Positions 45,478 through 54,274 of a DNA stretch of 64,000 nt are shown piece after piece. Within the stretch, counting starts at the first letter, position 1. Each line of letters opens with the position of its first letter. Origin of the DNA: Roseivivax isoporae LMG 25204 (lineage in GTDB: Bacteria; Pseudomonadota; Alphaproteobacteria; Rhodobacterales; Rhodobacteraceae); the NCBI RefSeq assembly GCF_000521865.1, contig NZ_JAME01000012.1, positions 1-64,000 of the forward strand, in the 5' to 3' direction. Under the pieces are notes generated by a model. It was given only the letters and a program-made list of their open reading frames with translations, made no database searches and was not told where the DNA came from. The translations under genes and the position numbers were made by a program.

Positions 45478-47127
45478 TCACTCGGTGGTGACCGCCACGC
45501 CCTCGCCCGCGGGGCCGGTCAGCTCCGCCACCACCTTGGCCAGCATCGCGTCCTGCGCGGGATCGGCCGCGGCGAGCGCGGTCGTAACGTCCGCGACGGT
45601 GAGCGCGAGGTTGTCCGCGATGGCGCCCCGGCTGCCATAGGGCCCGTAGGTCTGCCCGTTCGCGGCGAAGTAGATCGCGCCCGCGTTGCCGGTGCGGATC
45701 GTCGCCGGGTTCTCGGTCTGCGGCACCTGGAAGGTGTCGCCGGCGCGCATGGTCGCCTCGTAGAGCGTGGCCCCCTGCGCGTCGCGCACCCGCACCCAGG
45801 CGTCCTGCACCGCGACGACGGTCACGCCCGGCGCCCCGTCGGCCAGGACCTTGGGTTCGGGCCGCGGGCCCGCCTCGGCCACGGTCGTATTCTGGTCGAG
45901 CCGCAGCGTCGCCAGCACCCGGCCGAGATCGTCATCCGAGGCCGGCACCGCCAGCGCATAGCGCTCGGTCAGCACGTCGGGGCTGAGCGTCAGGCCCGAC
46001 GTCACCGCGCCGCGGTCGCCGGCCGGCCCGTAGGTGCGGCCGTTCACCGCGAAATACATGGCGCCCGACTCGCCCACCTGCAGGACCGGCGCGCCGGCGC
46101 CCGGCGGCGGCGTCCAGGTGTCGCCGCCGTCCATGATGCCCTCGTAGAGCGTGCGGCCATCGGCCGACGTCACCCGCACCCAGGCCGGGCGCACCGCCAC
46201 GAGCGCCACGCCCGGCGCACCGCCCGGGAACGCGCTCGCGTCCGGCGGACCGGCGAACTGCCCGGCCAGGTCGCGGCCCACCGCGTCGGCGGCGCTGCCC
46301 GCGGGCTGCACGTTCGGAAGCTCTGTCTGGCGCGCCTGCGCGAAGGCACCGACGCGCGAGGGATCGAGGGTCGAGATCGGCGCGTCCCGCGCCACGAGGA
46401 CCGGCACGTCCAGCGCCTGCGGCCGGTAGAGCCGGTCGAGCGCCTCGTTCGACGGCGGCGTGAAGACGCCCGCGGTCTCGACCGCCTCGGCCTCCTCCTC
46501 GGGCGCGGCGGGGCGTGTGGTCTGCACCGGGTCGAGATCGGACAGCACGATCGGCGTCTGCTCGACCGGCGTGACCTGGACGCGCTGCACCTCCTGCAGG
46601 ACGGTCCAGCCGCCATAGCCGATGCCCGAGATCAGCGCGATCAGCACCAGCATCGAGCCGACGGCGCCGGGTTCGATCCGCGACAGGAACCCGTCGGTGT
46701 CGGGCGCGAAGGGCAGCGCCGGCTGCTTGAACGGATCGCGTGCCGCCTGCTGCGGTTTCGGCGCGGCATCGGCGGCGCGTTTCTTGACCACCGAGGCGCG
46801 CTCGGACATGCCGTGGGCGACCGAGAACCCGCTCTCGCGGCAGAACGCGGCAAAGGTCTCGTCGGGGTCCATGCCGAGATAGCGCGCGTAGGACCGCACG
46901 TAGCCCGCGATGAAGCCCGGCGTGTCGAAGGCGGAGGGGTCGCAGTTCTCGATCGCGGCGATGTAGCTCGCCTTGATGCGCAACTCACGCTGGACATCGA
47001 GCAGGGATTTCCCGAGCGTCGCCCGCTCGCCGCGCATGACGTCGCCGAGGCGCAACTCGAAGTCGTCGAAGCCCCGCGGAGCCTCGCCCGAAAGCATGGA
47101 TTCGCTGTGGGGTTTCCGCCCTACCAT
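45478..47127 (-). CDS. RodZ-like membrane protein with helix-turn-helix and two DUF4115 copies
   Basis: A 549-residue protein. Residues 22-100 form a RodZ-type Cro/C1-like helix-turn-helix (LGKSLLDVQRELRIKASYIA then FIAGYVRSYARYLGMDPDET). A membrane helix lies at 157-178, then a Pro/Glu-rich linker. The periplasmic part holds two copies of the DUF4115 module, at about 306-388 and 434-516, that start with AVRPAWVRVTSADGRTLYEG and AVQDAWVRVRDAQGATLYEA. Canonical RodZ has one. RodZ links MreB to the wall machinery; this could do the same. The start at 47127 has GAGG 8 bases upstream. Confidence 0.88.
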   Translation of the reverse strand: MVGRKPHSESMLSGEAPRGFDDFELRLGDVMRGERATLGKSLLDVQRELRIKASYIAAIENCDPSAFDTPGFIAGYVRSYARYLGMDPDETFAAFCRESGFSVAHGMSERASVVKKRAADAAPKPQQAARDPFKQPALPFAPDTDGFLSRIEPGAVGSMLVLIALISGIGYGGWTVLQEVQRVQVTPVEQTPIVLSDLDPVQTTRPAAPEEEAEAVETAGVFTPPSNEALDRLYRPQALDVPVLVARDAPISTLDPSRVGAFAQARQTELPNVQPAGSAADAVGRDLAGQFAGPPDASAFPGGAPGVALVAVRPAWVRVTSADGRTLYEGIMDGGDTWTPPPGAGAPVLQVGESGAMYFAVNGRTYGPAGDRGAVTSGLTLSPDVLTERYALAVPASDDDLGRVLATLRLDQNTTVAEAGPRPEPKVLADGAPGVTVVAVQDAWVRVRDAQGATLYEATMRAGDTFQVPQTENPATIRTGNAGAIYFAANGQTYGPYGSRGAIADNLALTVADVTTALAAADPAQDAMLAKVVAELTGPAGEGVAVTTE

Positions 47128-47252
47128 CGCGGCTGCCTCAATCTCACCGTCGTCTGCCCCGTGCCTGCACGTGCGCGCCCGGTATGGTCCGAGTCGCGCT
47201 CTTATTTACAGGACGGTATCACAACGCAAGGGATTAGACACGGATTTGCACG

Positions 47253-48479
47253 TTATGCGGTAAGCTCGGCGCGATTCAGCGCACAATGCGACCAGAGTTC
47301 ATCCATGGCCCGGACGAGGCGGTTCATCTCGTCGGGTCCGTGCACCGGCGACGGCGTGAAACGCAACCGCTCGGTGCCCCGCGGCACGGTCGGGAAGTTG
47401 ATCGGCTGGACGTAGATTCCGTACCCTTCCAGCAGCATGTCGCTCAACTTCTTGGTGTGCACGGGGTCGCCCACGATCACCGGGACGATGTGGCTGCCGT
47501 GGTCGATCAGCGGCAGGCCCATGCCCTTGAGCCGGGTCTTGAGGATGCGCGCCTGTGTCTGGTGCCGCTCGCGCAGCTCCCGGTCGGTCTTGAGATGCGC
47601 GACCGACGCCGCGGCGCCCGCGGCCACCGCCGGCGGCAGCGACGTGGTGAAGATGAAGCCCGGCGCGTAGGACCGCACGGCGTCGCACATCCGGGCGCTC
47701 GCGGCGATGTAGCCCCCCATCACGCCGTAGGCCTTGGCGAGCGTGCCGTTGATGATGTCGAGCCGGTGCATCAGCCGGTCGCGCTCGGCGACACCGGCAC
47801 CGCGCGGGCCGTACATGCCGACCGCGTGCACCTCGTCGATATAGGTTAGCGCGCCGAACTCCTCGGCCAGGTCGCAGATCGCCTCGATCGGGCCGAAATC
47901 GCCGTCCATGGAATAGACCGACTCGAAGGCGATGACCTTCGGCGCGGCGGGATCGTCCGCCTCGAGCAGCTCGCGCAGATGCGCCACGTCGTTGTGGCGG
48001 AAGATGCGCTTGGCGCCGCCGTTGCGGCGCACGCCCTCGATCATGCTCGCGTGGTTCAGCGCATCGGAATAGATGATGAGGCCGGGAAAGAGCTTGGGCA
48101 GCGTCGACAGCGTCGCGTCGTTGGCGATGTAGGCCGAGGTGAAGAGCAGTGCCGCCTCCTTGCCGTGCAGGTCGGCAAGCTCGGCCTCGAGCCGCTTGTG
48201 GTAGACGGTCGTGCCGCTGATGTTGCGCGTGCCGCCCGATCCGGCACCGGTGGCGTCGATCGCCTCGTGCATCGCGGCCAGCACCACGGGATGCTGGCCC
48301 ATGCCGAGATAGTCGTTGCCGCACCAGACGGTGATCGGGGCCTCGCTGCCGTCCGCCTTGCGCCAGGTGGCGTGGGGGAACTGGCCGCGGCGGCGCTCGA
48401 TGTCGATGAAGGTGCGGTACCGGCCCTCTTCGTGAAGCCGCCCGATCGCCTGGTCCAGTTGCGCGGTGTAGTCCACCAT
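47253..48479 (-). CDS. hemA: 5-aminolevulinate synthase (HemA, C4 pathway)
   Basis: A 408-residue PLP enzyme that condenses glycine with succinyl-CoA to give 5-aminolevulinate, the first step of haem and bacteriochlorophyll synthesis in alphaproteobacteria. The PLP lysine is Lys249 in [18 protein letters not shown], as in Rhodobacter ALAS; the glycine-rich [18 protein letters not shown] and [15 protein letters not shown] blocks are also conserved. Length is typical. The ATG at 48479 has GGAGG 7 bases upstream. The condensing enzyme, not glutamyl-tRNA reductase, confirms the taxonomic group. Upstream is a 435-base non-coding stretch. Confidence 0.97.
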   Translation of the reverse strand: MVDYTAQLDQAIGRLHEEGRYRTFIDIERRRGQFPHATWRKADGSEAPITVWCGNDYLGMGQHPVVLAAMHEAIDATGAGSGGTRNISGTTVYHKRLEAELADLHGKEAALLFTSAYIANDATLSTLPKLFPGLIIYSDALNHASMIEGVRRNGGAKRIFRHNDVAHLRELLEADDPAAPKVIAFESVYSMDGDFGPIEAICDLAEEFGALTYIDEVHAVGMYGPRGAGVAERDRLMHRLDIINGTLAKAYGVMGGYIAASARMCDAVRSYAPGFIFTTSLPPAVAAGAAASVAHLKTDRELRERHQTQARILKTRLKGMGLPLIDHGSHIVPVIVGDPVHTKKLSDMLLEGYGIYVQPINFPTVPRGTERLRFTPSPVHGPDEMNRLVRAMDELWSHCALNRAELTA

Positions 48480-48914
48480 CACCTCCACTTTCCGTCGTCC
48501 ACGGAGATCGCGGCGCGAGGTCTGCGCCGACCGTCCCTTGCGGGCGGCCGGGGCCGCCTGCGCGTGTTGTCCGTTGTGGATATAGGACCCACAAACCCCG
48601 AACAACCGTCTAACCCATGACCAAGCGTCGCATCCTTGCGCCATGTCAAAGCCGCGCGGCGCCGATCGGAAACCTTTTACGGACCCATCAGACCCGGTAC
48701 GGACCGCCCCGGCCACCGGTCCTTTGGTCTCGGATCCGTCCCGCTCCGCGCCACGATAGCGCCGCCCGCCCGCTGCCGCAGGACGGGAATACCGGACTGT
48801 GCGGACCCGCCCTGCGGGTACATCCTGACACCATCGGGCCTTTCGATGACCAAACCCTTTTCCAGTGCGCCGCGCCCCGCTGCCGGGCCGGCGCCGTCCA
48901 TGGCGGAGCCGCAC
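48480..48914. other. Long intergenic region between hemA and the SMR-like gene
   Basis: Divergent control region of 435 bases. On the hemA side it has an AT-rich patch (GTTGTGGATATAGGACC near 48574-48590) that could hold the hemA promoter. I did not find an FNR-type TTGAT-N4-ATCAA site. The remainder is GC-rich with no clear frame, hairpin or repeat. If the downstream gene starts at 48846 instead of 48915, the gap is 366 bases. Confidence 0.5.
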
Positions 48915-49244
48915 ATGACCGCGACGCTCTCACCGGTCTCGACGATCGTCCTCACGCTGCTCGTGGCCTCGGGCTACGCGGTCGCCACCATCGGCATGAA
49001 GCTCTGCGCCGAGCAGCAGCTGCGCGCGGGCATCATGCTGCTCGTCCTCGGCCTCGCCTGCGTGATCCTGTGCGAGGTCATCCTGCTGCGCTTCACCGCC
49101 CTGTCGGTGCTCTACCTCGCCATCGTCGGCGCCGAGACGCTGATCGTGCTGGCCTACGCGGTCTGGATGGGCGAGGGCTTCGGCCTCAAGCAGGCGACGG
49201 GCGCAGCGCTCGTCCTCGCGGGGCTCTGCGTGACCACCACCTGA
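48915..49244 (+). CDS. Small SMR/EamA-like membrane protein
   Basis: A 109-residue protein of four hydrophobic helices: [60 protein letters not shown] and [15 protein letters not shown]. The plan (four helices, about 110 residues) is that of small multidrug resistance transporters, but the membrane Glu near position 14 of SMR pumps is not present (the charged residues here are Lys28 and Glu31). GGAG lies 8 bases before the ATG at 48915; ATGs at 48846 and 48900 are alternatives. Substrate unknown. Confidence 0.7.
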   Translation: MTATLSPVSTIVLTLLVASGYAVATIGMKLCAEQQLRAGIMLLVLGLACVILCEVILLRFTALSVLYLAIVGAETLIVLAYAVWMGEGFGLKQATGAALVLAGLCVTTT

Positions 49245-49316
49245 ACCGGACTGGACACCGGCAGGTGCGCTGATACCGTCCGGGACAAAGACAGCCCCCG
49301 GACAAGGATCCCGCCC

Positions 49317-50687
49317 ATGACGCTCGACGCCGTACTCGCACGCATCGATGCCGACCTGCCCGCCGCCACCGAGCGGCTTTTCGACCTCCTGCGGATCCCC
49401 TCGATCTCGACCGATCCCGCCTACAAGGCCGAGTGCGACCGCGCCGCCGACTGGCTCGTCGCCGACCTGGCGTCCTTCGGCATCGCGGCCGAGAAGCGCC
49501 CGACCCCCGGTCATCCGATGGTGGTGGGCCATGTGGACGGCGACGGCCCGCACGTGCTGTTCTACGGCCACTACGACGTGCAGCCGGTCGATCCGCTGAA
49601 CCTCTGGGACCGCGACCCTTTCGATCCCGAACTGCAGGACGGCCCGCGCGGCAAGGTGATCCGGGCCCGCGGCGCCTCGGACGACAAGGGCCAGCTCATG
49701 ACCTTCGTCGAGGCCGCCCGCGCCATCGCGGCCGAAACCGGCCGCATGCCCTGCCGCATCACCTTCTTCTTCGAGGGCGAGGAGGAATCCGGCTCGCCCT
49801 CGCTCGTGCCGTTCCTCGAGCAGAACGCCCGCGAGCTTTCCGCCGACATCGCGCTGATCTGCGACACCGGGCTCTTCGACAGCCGCACGCCGGGCATCGT
49901 CACCATGCTGCGCGGCCTCGTGGGCGAGGAGGTGACGATCACCGGCGCTTCCAAGGACCTGCATTCGGGCATGTATGGCGGCCCCGCCATGAACCCGATC
50001 CGGGTCCTGACCCGCATCCTCGGCGGGCTGCACGACGACGAGGGCCGCGTGACCGTGCCGGGCTTCTACGACGGCGTGCCCGAGATCGACCCCGAGATCG
50101 CCGCGCAGTGGCGGGGCCTCGGCTTCGACCACGAGGCGTTCCTCGGCGAGGTCGGCCTGCGGGATCCCGCGGGCGAGACCGGCCGCTCGGCGCTCGAGCA
50201 GATCTGGTCGCGTCCGACGGGCGAGATCAACGGCATCTCGGGGGGCTATGCCGGCGACGGCTTCAAGACCGTTCTGCCCTCGCGCGCCTCGGCCAAGGTC
50301 AGCTTCCGCCTCGTGGGCCAGCAGGACCCGCACGCGATCCGCGACAGCTTCCGCGACTGGGTGCGCGCGCAGGTGCCGGCCGATTGCAAGGTCGACTTCC
50401 GCGCGCACGGCGCCTCGCGGGCCTCGGTCATGCAGACCGACCATCCCGCCTTCGAACAGGCGCGCAAGGCGCTGACCGCCGAATGGCCGGGCGAGGCCGC
50501 GCTGATCGGCAGCGGCGGGTCGATCCCGGTCGCGGGCCATTTCAAGTCGATCCTCGGCATGGATTCGATGCTCATCGGCTTCGGACGCGACGACGACCAG
50601 ATTCACAGCCCGAACGAGAAATACGACCTCGACTCGTTCCACAGGGGGATTCGCAGCTGGGCGCGCATCCTCCACGCCATCGCCTGA
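49317..50687 (+). CDS. M20 family metallopeptidase (dipeptidase-like)
   Basis: A 456-residue zinc peptidase. Metal ligands are in YGHYDVQPVD (His and Asp, near 84-90), ASDDKGQ (Asp), FEGEEESGS (Glu-Glu catalytic pair near 152), CDTGLF and the His of DDDQIHSPNEKYDL near the end. The bacterial dimerisation domain lies between. It resembles carnosinase-like M20 dipeptidases acting on small peptides or acyl-amino acids. No signal peptide, so cytoplasmic. The start has AAGGA 8 bases upstream. Confidence 0.93.
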   Translation: MTLDAVLARIDADLPAATERLFDLLRIPSISTDPAYKAECDRAADWLVADLASFGIAAEKRPTPGHPMVVGHVDGDGPHVLFYGHYDVQPVDPLNLWDRDPFDPELQDGPRGKVIRARGASDDKGQLMTFVEAARAIAAETGRMPCRITFFFEGEEESGSPSLVPFLEQNARELSADIALICDTGLFDSRTPGIVTMLRGLVGEEVTITGASKDLHSGMYGGPAMNPIRVLTRILGGLHDDEGRVTVPGFYDGVPEIDPEIAAQWRGLGFDHEAFLGEVGLRDPAGETGRSALEQIWSRPTGEINGISGGYAGDGFKTVLPSRASAKVSFRLVGQQDPHAIRDSFRDWVRAQVPADCKVDFRAHGASRASVMQTDHPAFEQARKALTAEWPGEAALIGSGGSIPVAGHFKSILGMDSMLIGFGRDDDQIHSPNEKYDLDSFHRGIRSWARILHAIA

Positions 50688-50780
50688 CGGCGCGGTGTGC
50701 GTGGTGCGCCACGTCTACGGCATATCCCGTAGGCCCCGCGGCGGGGTGCCCGAATTCCGCCGCAATTCCCGCGAAACCTG

Positions 50781-50800
50781 CGTAAATATCTGGATTTACG
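50781..50800. promoter_or_regulatory. AT-rich inverted repeat upstream of the unrecognised gene at 50861
   Basis: CGTAAAT and ATTTACG flank a 6-base spacer (ATCTGG) in an otherwise GC-rich 173-base gap. The site lies 60 bases before the ATG, a normal operator position. Confidence 0.4.
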
Positions 50801-50860
50801 ACCGCGAGTTGCCGGCCGCGCTCCGCTTTTGCGCCACAATCGCCGTCGAGTATCCTCTGC

Positions 50861-51385
50861 ATGAGACACGTCATTCGCAAGCAGACCAAGGCGGACTTCT
50901 CGGCACGCGTGATGCGGATCGATCCGTACTACGCGACGCACGGAAAGACCTGGAGCGACGACCGCCCGAAGCAGCGCATGCCGATCCTGTCGATCGGCCT
51001 GGGCTTCGGCTGGCTCTACCTCGTGGCCGCGGTGGCACGGAACCACGACCATGTCCGGACCAGCCTCGCGAGCGGCGCGCTGCCGCAGCACCTTCACGGC
51101 TGGGTGATGGGCGGCCTCTCGGCGCTCCTTGCGATCTCGGCGGTGATGGTGTCGCTGCACCTTTTGCGCTTCGCGCTGCGGCCCCGCGGCGCGCGCGGCA
51201 ACAGCGGGCCGATCCTCGCGGGCGGGCTCGCGGCGCTGGCGCTCGCCTACACGCCGCCGAGCGTGGTCGAGGCCGGCATGGGCTTCATGGACCAGAACTC
51301 GCAATCGCTCCTGCGGACGGCGAACCGGCACGTCGAGGACCACACCGGCATCGACCTCACCGACTTCGTGCTGGCCTCGCGCTGA
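50861..51385 (+). CDS. Unrecognised membrane protein
   Basis: A 174-residue protein. A basic N-terminus (1-40, rich in Arg/Lys with IDPYYATHGKTW) is followed by three hydrophobic segments: near 42-62 (ILSIGLGFGWLYLVAAVARN), 82-104 (VMGGLSALLAISAVMVSLHL) and 118-132 (ILAGGLAALALAYTPP), then a soluble tail. Not recognised. It has its own upstream inverted repeat and is followed by the dehalogenase-like gene 22 bases later, so these two may be co-transcribed. Ribosome binding site weak. Confidence 0.6.
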   Translation: MRHVIRKQTKADFSARVMRIDPYYATHGKTWSDDRPKQRMPILSIGLGFGWLYLVAAVARNHDHVRTSLASGALPQHLHGWVMGGLSALLAISAVMVSLHLLRFALRPRGARGNSGPILAGGLAALALAYTPPSVVEAGMGFMDQNSQSLLRTANRHVEDHTGIDLTDFVLASR

Positions 51386-51407
51386 CATCCGCCCGCGGGA
51401 CCCGGGC

Positions 51408-52268
51408 ATGACCCGCACCCTCGACCTGCCCGACGGTGCCATCGCCTTCGACATCACGGGCGACGGGCCGCCGCTCCTCCTCCTGCACGGCTTTCCCCAG
51501 AACCGCGCCATGTGGCGCCCGATCGCCGCGGAGCTCGCGCGGACATACACCGTCGTCGCCCCGGACCTGCGCGGCTACGGCGACAGTTTCCGTCCCTCCC
51601 GGATGGAGGAGATGAGCTTTCGCGCGATGGGCCGCGACATGATCCGCCTCATGGCCGCGCTCGGCTTCGACCGCTTCCACCTCGCCGGGCACGACCGCGG
51701 CGCGCGCACCGCGCACCGCGTGGCGCTCGATGCGCCCGGCGCCGTCGCGACGCTTGCGGTCATGGACATCGTTCCGACGCACCACCTGCTTTCCACGATC
51801 ACCGCGGACGTGGCCCGCGCCTATTACCACTGGTTCTTCCTCGCCCAGCCGGACCCGTTTCCCGAGACGCTGATCGGCCACGATCCCGACACCTATTTCG
51901 AGCGCTGCCTCCTCGGGTTCGGCAAGGCAGAGCTGTCGGATTTCGCACCCGACCTCCTCGCCGAATACCGCCGCACGTGGCGCGACCCGGCCTCGATCCG
52001 GGCCATGTGCCACGATTACCGCGCGGCGATCGACGTGGACATGCCCCACGACGCCGCCGACCTCGACCGCACCGTCGACTGCCCGGCGCTCGTCCTCTAC
52101 GGCCGCGACGGGGCCATGGCGCGGGCCATGGACGTGCCAGCCACCTGGGCGCCCCGGCTGTCGGACATGCGGCACGCGGCCCTGCCCGGCGGGCACTTCT
52201 TCCCCGACCAGCACCCGGAGGAAACGGCCGCAGCGCTCGCCGCCTTTCTCGCTGCCCACCCGCTCTGA
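51408..52268 (+). CDS. Haloacetate dehalogenase-like alpha/beta hydrolase
   Basis: A 286-residue alpha/beta hydrolase with Asp as nucleophile. Asp96 lies in HLAGHDRGARTAHRVALD with Arg97 and Arg100, which in fluoroacetate dehalogenase bind the carboxylate. The halide pocket residues His141 and Trp142 occur in AYYHWFFLAQPDPFPE, again matching that family. The catalytic His is in PGGHFFPDQHPEE. Together these support hydrolysis of haloacetates or epoxide-like substrates; the family also contains epoxide hydrolases. No halogen-specific gene is nearby. Start at 51408 follows no strong site. Confidence 0.8.
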   Translation: MTRTLDLPDGAIAFDITGDGPPLLLLHGFPQNRAMWRPIAAELARTYTVVAPDLRGYGDSFRPSRMEEMSFRAMGRDMIRLMAALGFDRFHLAGHDRGARTAHRVALDAPGAVATLAVMDIVPTHHLLSTITADVARAYYHWFFLAQPDPFPETLIGHDPDTYFERCLLGFGKAELSDFAPDLLAEYRRTWRDPASIRAMCHDYRAAIDVDMPHDAADLDRTVDCPALVLYGRDGAMARAMDVPATWAPRLSDMRHAALPGGHFFPDQHPEETAAALAAFLAAHPL

Positions 52269-52276
52269 GCGCCGCG

Positions 52277-53149
52277 TCAGACGAGCCCCATGAACCGCTC
52301 GGGCAGCACGTACTGGTAGGGATGGTCCGGCCGCTCGAACTGCCAGAGCCCGTGCCCCCGCTCGGCCCAGGTCTCGTGCATCTTGCGCCGCACCCAGGCG
52401 AGGCGGAACGCCTCGCGCGTCTCGAGCCCCGCGAAGCCCTCGAACAGCGCGCGGTCCTCGCCTCGGGCCTCCGCGAACCAGTGCCGGCCGATCATCGCCT
52501 CCTTCACGCCCGCGCCGGTCTCGGCCGCCATCCGGTTGCGCTGGTCCATGGTCGCGGCATAGACGCCCATGTCGCAGTATTTCAGATGCAGGAGGTACAG
52601 CGCCTCGGGCGTGCTGAGGCTCGGATGCTGCGTGAAATGGCCGCCGCGCGCGATCCTGGTGCCGATCCCCAGCACGCAGGGCTTGGAATAGTGCGGCGCG
52701 AGACGGACATGCCGGCGCGGCCCGAGGATGCGGTCGCGGATCGGCTCGGGCTCGCGATCCACGCGGTGGATCACCTCGAGCCCCACCGGCGTGTGCACCG
52801 TGCGCCGGGGCAGCGTGTCGAGGAATGCGCGCAGGCCGAGCCCCGCGGCCGGATCCACCACCAGCAGCTCGTCCACGTCGCCCACCACGACGAAGTCGTA
52901 GTAGCCCGACAGCCCCGACACGATCCCGTTCAGGAGTCGCCAGCGCTTGGCGTCGAAATTGCGGTGCGCGGTGCCCGGGATCGCCACCACGTTGCACCCC
53001 TCGGCCAGCCGCGCGACCTCCGCGCCGCCGCCGTGGTTGATGACCGTGAGGTTCTCGCGCCCGAACGCCTCCCCGTAATGCCGCAGCCAGTGGGACAGGA
53101 AGAACGGGTCGTCCCGCACCATGGTGACGGCGGCGGCTGTGGTCTGCAT
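52277..53149 (-). CDS. Glycosyltransferase, GT2/GT92-like
   Basis: A 290-residue protein with a donor-site DXD in YYDFVVVGDVDELLVVDPAA (near 84-103) and a starting block TAAAVTMVRDDPFFLSHWLR, HYGEAFGRENLTVINHGGG typical of this group, in which a glycosyltransferase begins by handling a changed hand-over of pieces. The central part has YLLHLKYCDMGVY. Acceptor unknown; probably surface polysaccharide. It is shorter than, and only loosely similar to, the protein at 11993, although both share the order MxRDxxxL then DxDEL. The start has GGAG 8 bases upstream. Confidence 0.8.
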   Translation of the reverse strand: MQTTAAAVTMVRDDPFFLSHWLRHYGEAFGRENLTVINHGGGAEVARLAEGCNVVAIPGTAHRNFDAKRWRLLNGIVSGLSGYYDFVVVGDVDELLVVDPAAGLGLRAFLDTLPRRTVHTPVGLEVIHRVDREPEPIRDRILGPRRHVRLAPHYSKPCVLGIGTRIARGGHFTQHPSLSTPEALYLLHLKYCDMGVYAATMDQRNRMAAETGAGVKEAMIGRHWFAEARGEDRALFEGFAGLETREAFRLAWVRRKMHETWAERGHGLWQFERPDHPYQYVLPERFMGLV

Positions 53150-53233
53150 CGGCGCTCCGGTCCCTCTGCCCTCGCGCCCCGAGCCTAGCGCGCGCCGGCG
53201 GGCGGCGCCATGCCGGGCGCGCGGACGGGGGGG

Positions 53234-54274
53234 CTACTGCGCGCGCGCCGCCGCCTGCGGGTCGACCAGGCGGCGCAGCAGCCCGCGCTCGCTGACCTGC
53301 CCGATGAGCGTCCCGTCCTCCTCGACGCCGACGGGCCCCTGTGCCTCGGTGACCCTCGCCATGACCTCGGTCACCCGCAGGGTGGCGGGCACCCGGATCT
53401 CCGGCGCCCCCGTGGCGGGCTCCATCACGTCGCGCGCGGTCAGGACTCCGAGCGGGTTCATGTGCGCCACGAACTCCGCCACGTAATCGTCTGCGGGAGA
53501 GGAATAAATCTCCGCCGGCCTGCCGCATTGCACGATCCGCCCGCCTTCCATGATGGCGATGCGGTTGCCGATCTTGAACGCCTCGTCGAGGTCGTGGCTC
53601 ACGAACACGATGGTGCGCCGCAGCTTGCGCTGCAGGTCCAGAAGCTCGTCCTGCAGCTTGGTGCGGATCAGCGGATCGAGCGCCGAGAACGGCTCGTCCA
53701 TCAGCAGGATCGGTGCGTCCGTGGCAAAGGCGCGGGCCAGGCCCACGCGCTGCTGCATGCCGCCCGAGAGGTCGCCCACCTTGCGGTCCCCCCAGCCGTC
53801 GAGGCCCACGAGCGTCAGCTGCCGCTCGACCCGCTCGGCGCGCTCGGACTTGGCCACCCCGGCCAGTTCCAGCCCGAGCCCCACATTGTCGCGGACCGTC
53901 CGCCAGGGCAGCAGCCCGAACTGCTGGAACACCATGGACACGCCGTCGCGGCGCACCCGGCGCAGCTCCCCGGGCGAGGCATGGGTGACGTCGCAGGTCC
54001 GCTTGCCGTCGTTGACCGTCACCGACCCGCGCACGACCGGGTTCAGGGCGTTGATCGCCCGCAGGAGCGTCGACTTGCCCGACCCCGAGAGGCCCATGAG
54101 CACGAGGATCTCGCCCTCCTCGACGGCGAGCGTGCAGTCGTGCACCCCCAGCACCTGCCCCGTGCGGTCCTGGATCGTCGCCCGGTCGAGGCCCTCGTCC
54201 ATCAGCGGCAGCGCGGTCTGCGGCTCGTCGCCGAACACGATGGAGACATTGTCGATCTTGACGGCGGTGGTCAT
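53234..54274 (-). CDS. Choline/glycine-betaine ABC transporter ATP-binding protein (ChoV/ProV type)
   Basis: A 346-residue ATPase. Walker A is LMGLSGSGKST (near 59-69), the signature is VGDLSGGMQQRVGLARA, and Walker B is ILLMDEPFSALDPL. The C-terminal 70 residues (VLTARDVMEPATGAPE and GPVGVEEDGTLIGQVSERGL) form a CBS-like domain, as in ProV/OpuA ATPases that sense ionic strength. The N-terminus contains a long insert before Walker A (LMDEGLDRATIQDRTGQVLG) typical of ChoV. The ATG overlaps the permease stop, so they are coupled. No substrate-binding protein gene is adjacent. Confidence 0.92.
   Translation of the reverse strand: MTTAVKIDNVSIVFGDEPQTALPLMDEGLDRATIQDRTGQVLGVHDCTLAVEEGEILVLMGLSGSGKSTLLRAINALNPVVRGSVTVNDGKRTCDVTHASPGELRRVRRDGVSMVFQQFGLLPWRTVRDNVGLGLELAGVAKSERAERVERQLTLVGLDGWGDRKVGDLSGGMQQRVGLARAFATDAPILLMDEPFSALDPLIRTKLQDELLDLQRKLRRTIVFVSHDLDEAFKIGNRIAIMEGGRIVQCGRPAEIYSSPADDYVAEFVAHMNPLGVLTARDVMEPATGAPEIRVPATLRVTEVMARVTEAQGPVGVEEDGTLIGQVSERGLLRRLVDPQAAARAQ

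Noticed and set aside
44284-47415. 1043-codon plus-strand frame across ispG and the RodZ-like gene
   Set aside because: Low-complexity Arg/Gly/Ala/His translation; the minus-strand genes carry the signatures.
48560-48600. FNR-type site upstream of hemA
   Set aside because: Rhodobacter hemA can be FnrL controlled, but no TTGAT-N4-ATCAA-like sequence was found here.
48636-48914. Upstream extension of the SMR-like gene
   Set aside because: The extra residues are Arg/Pro/Gly-rich and unlike a membrane protein leader; GGAG sits at the right place for 48915.
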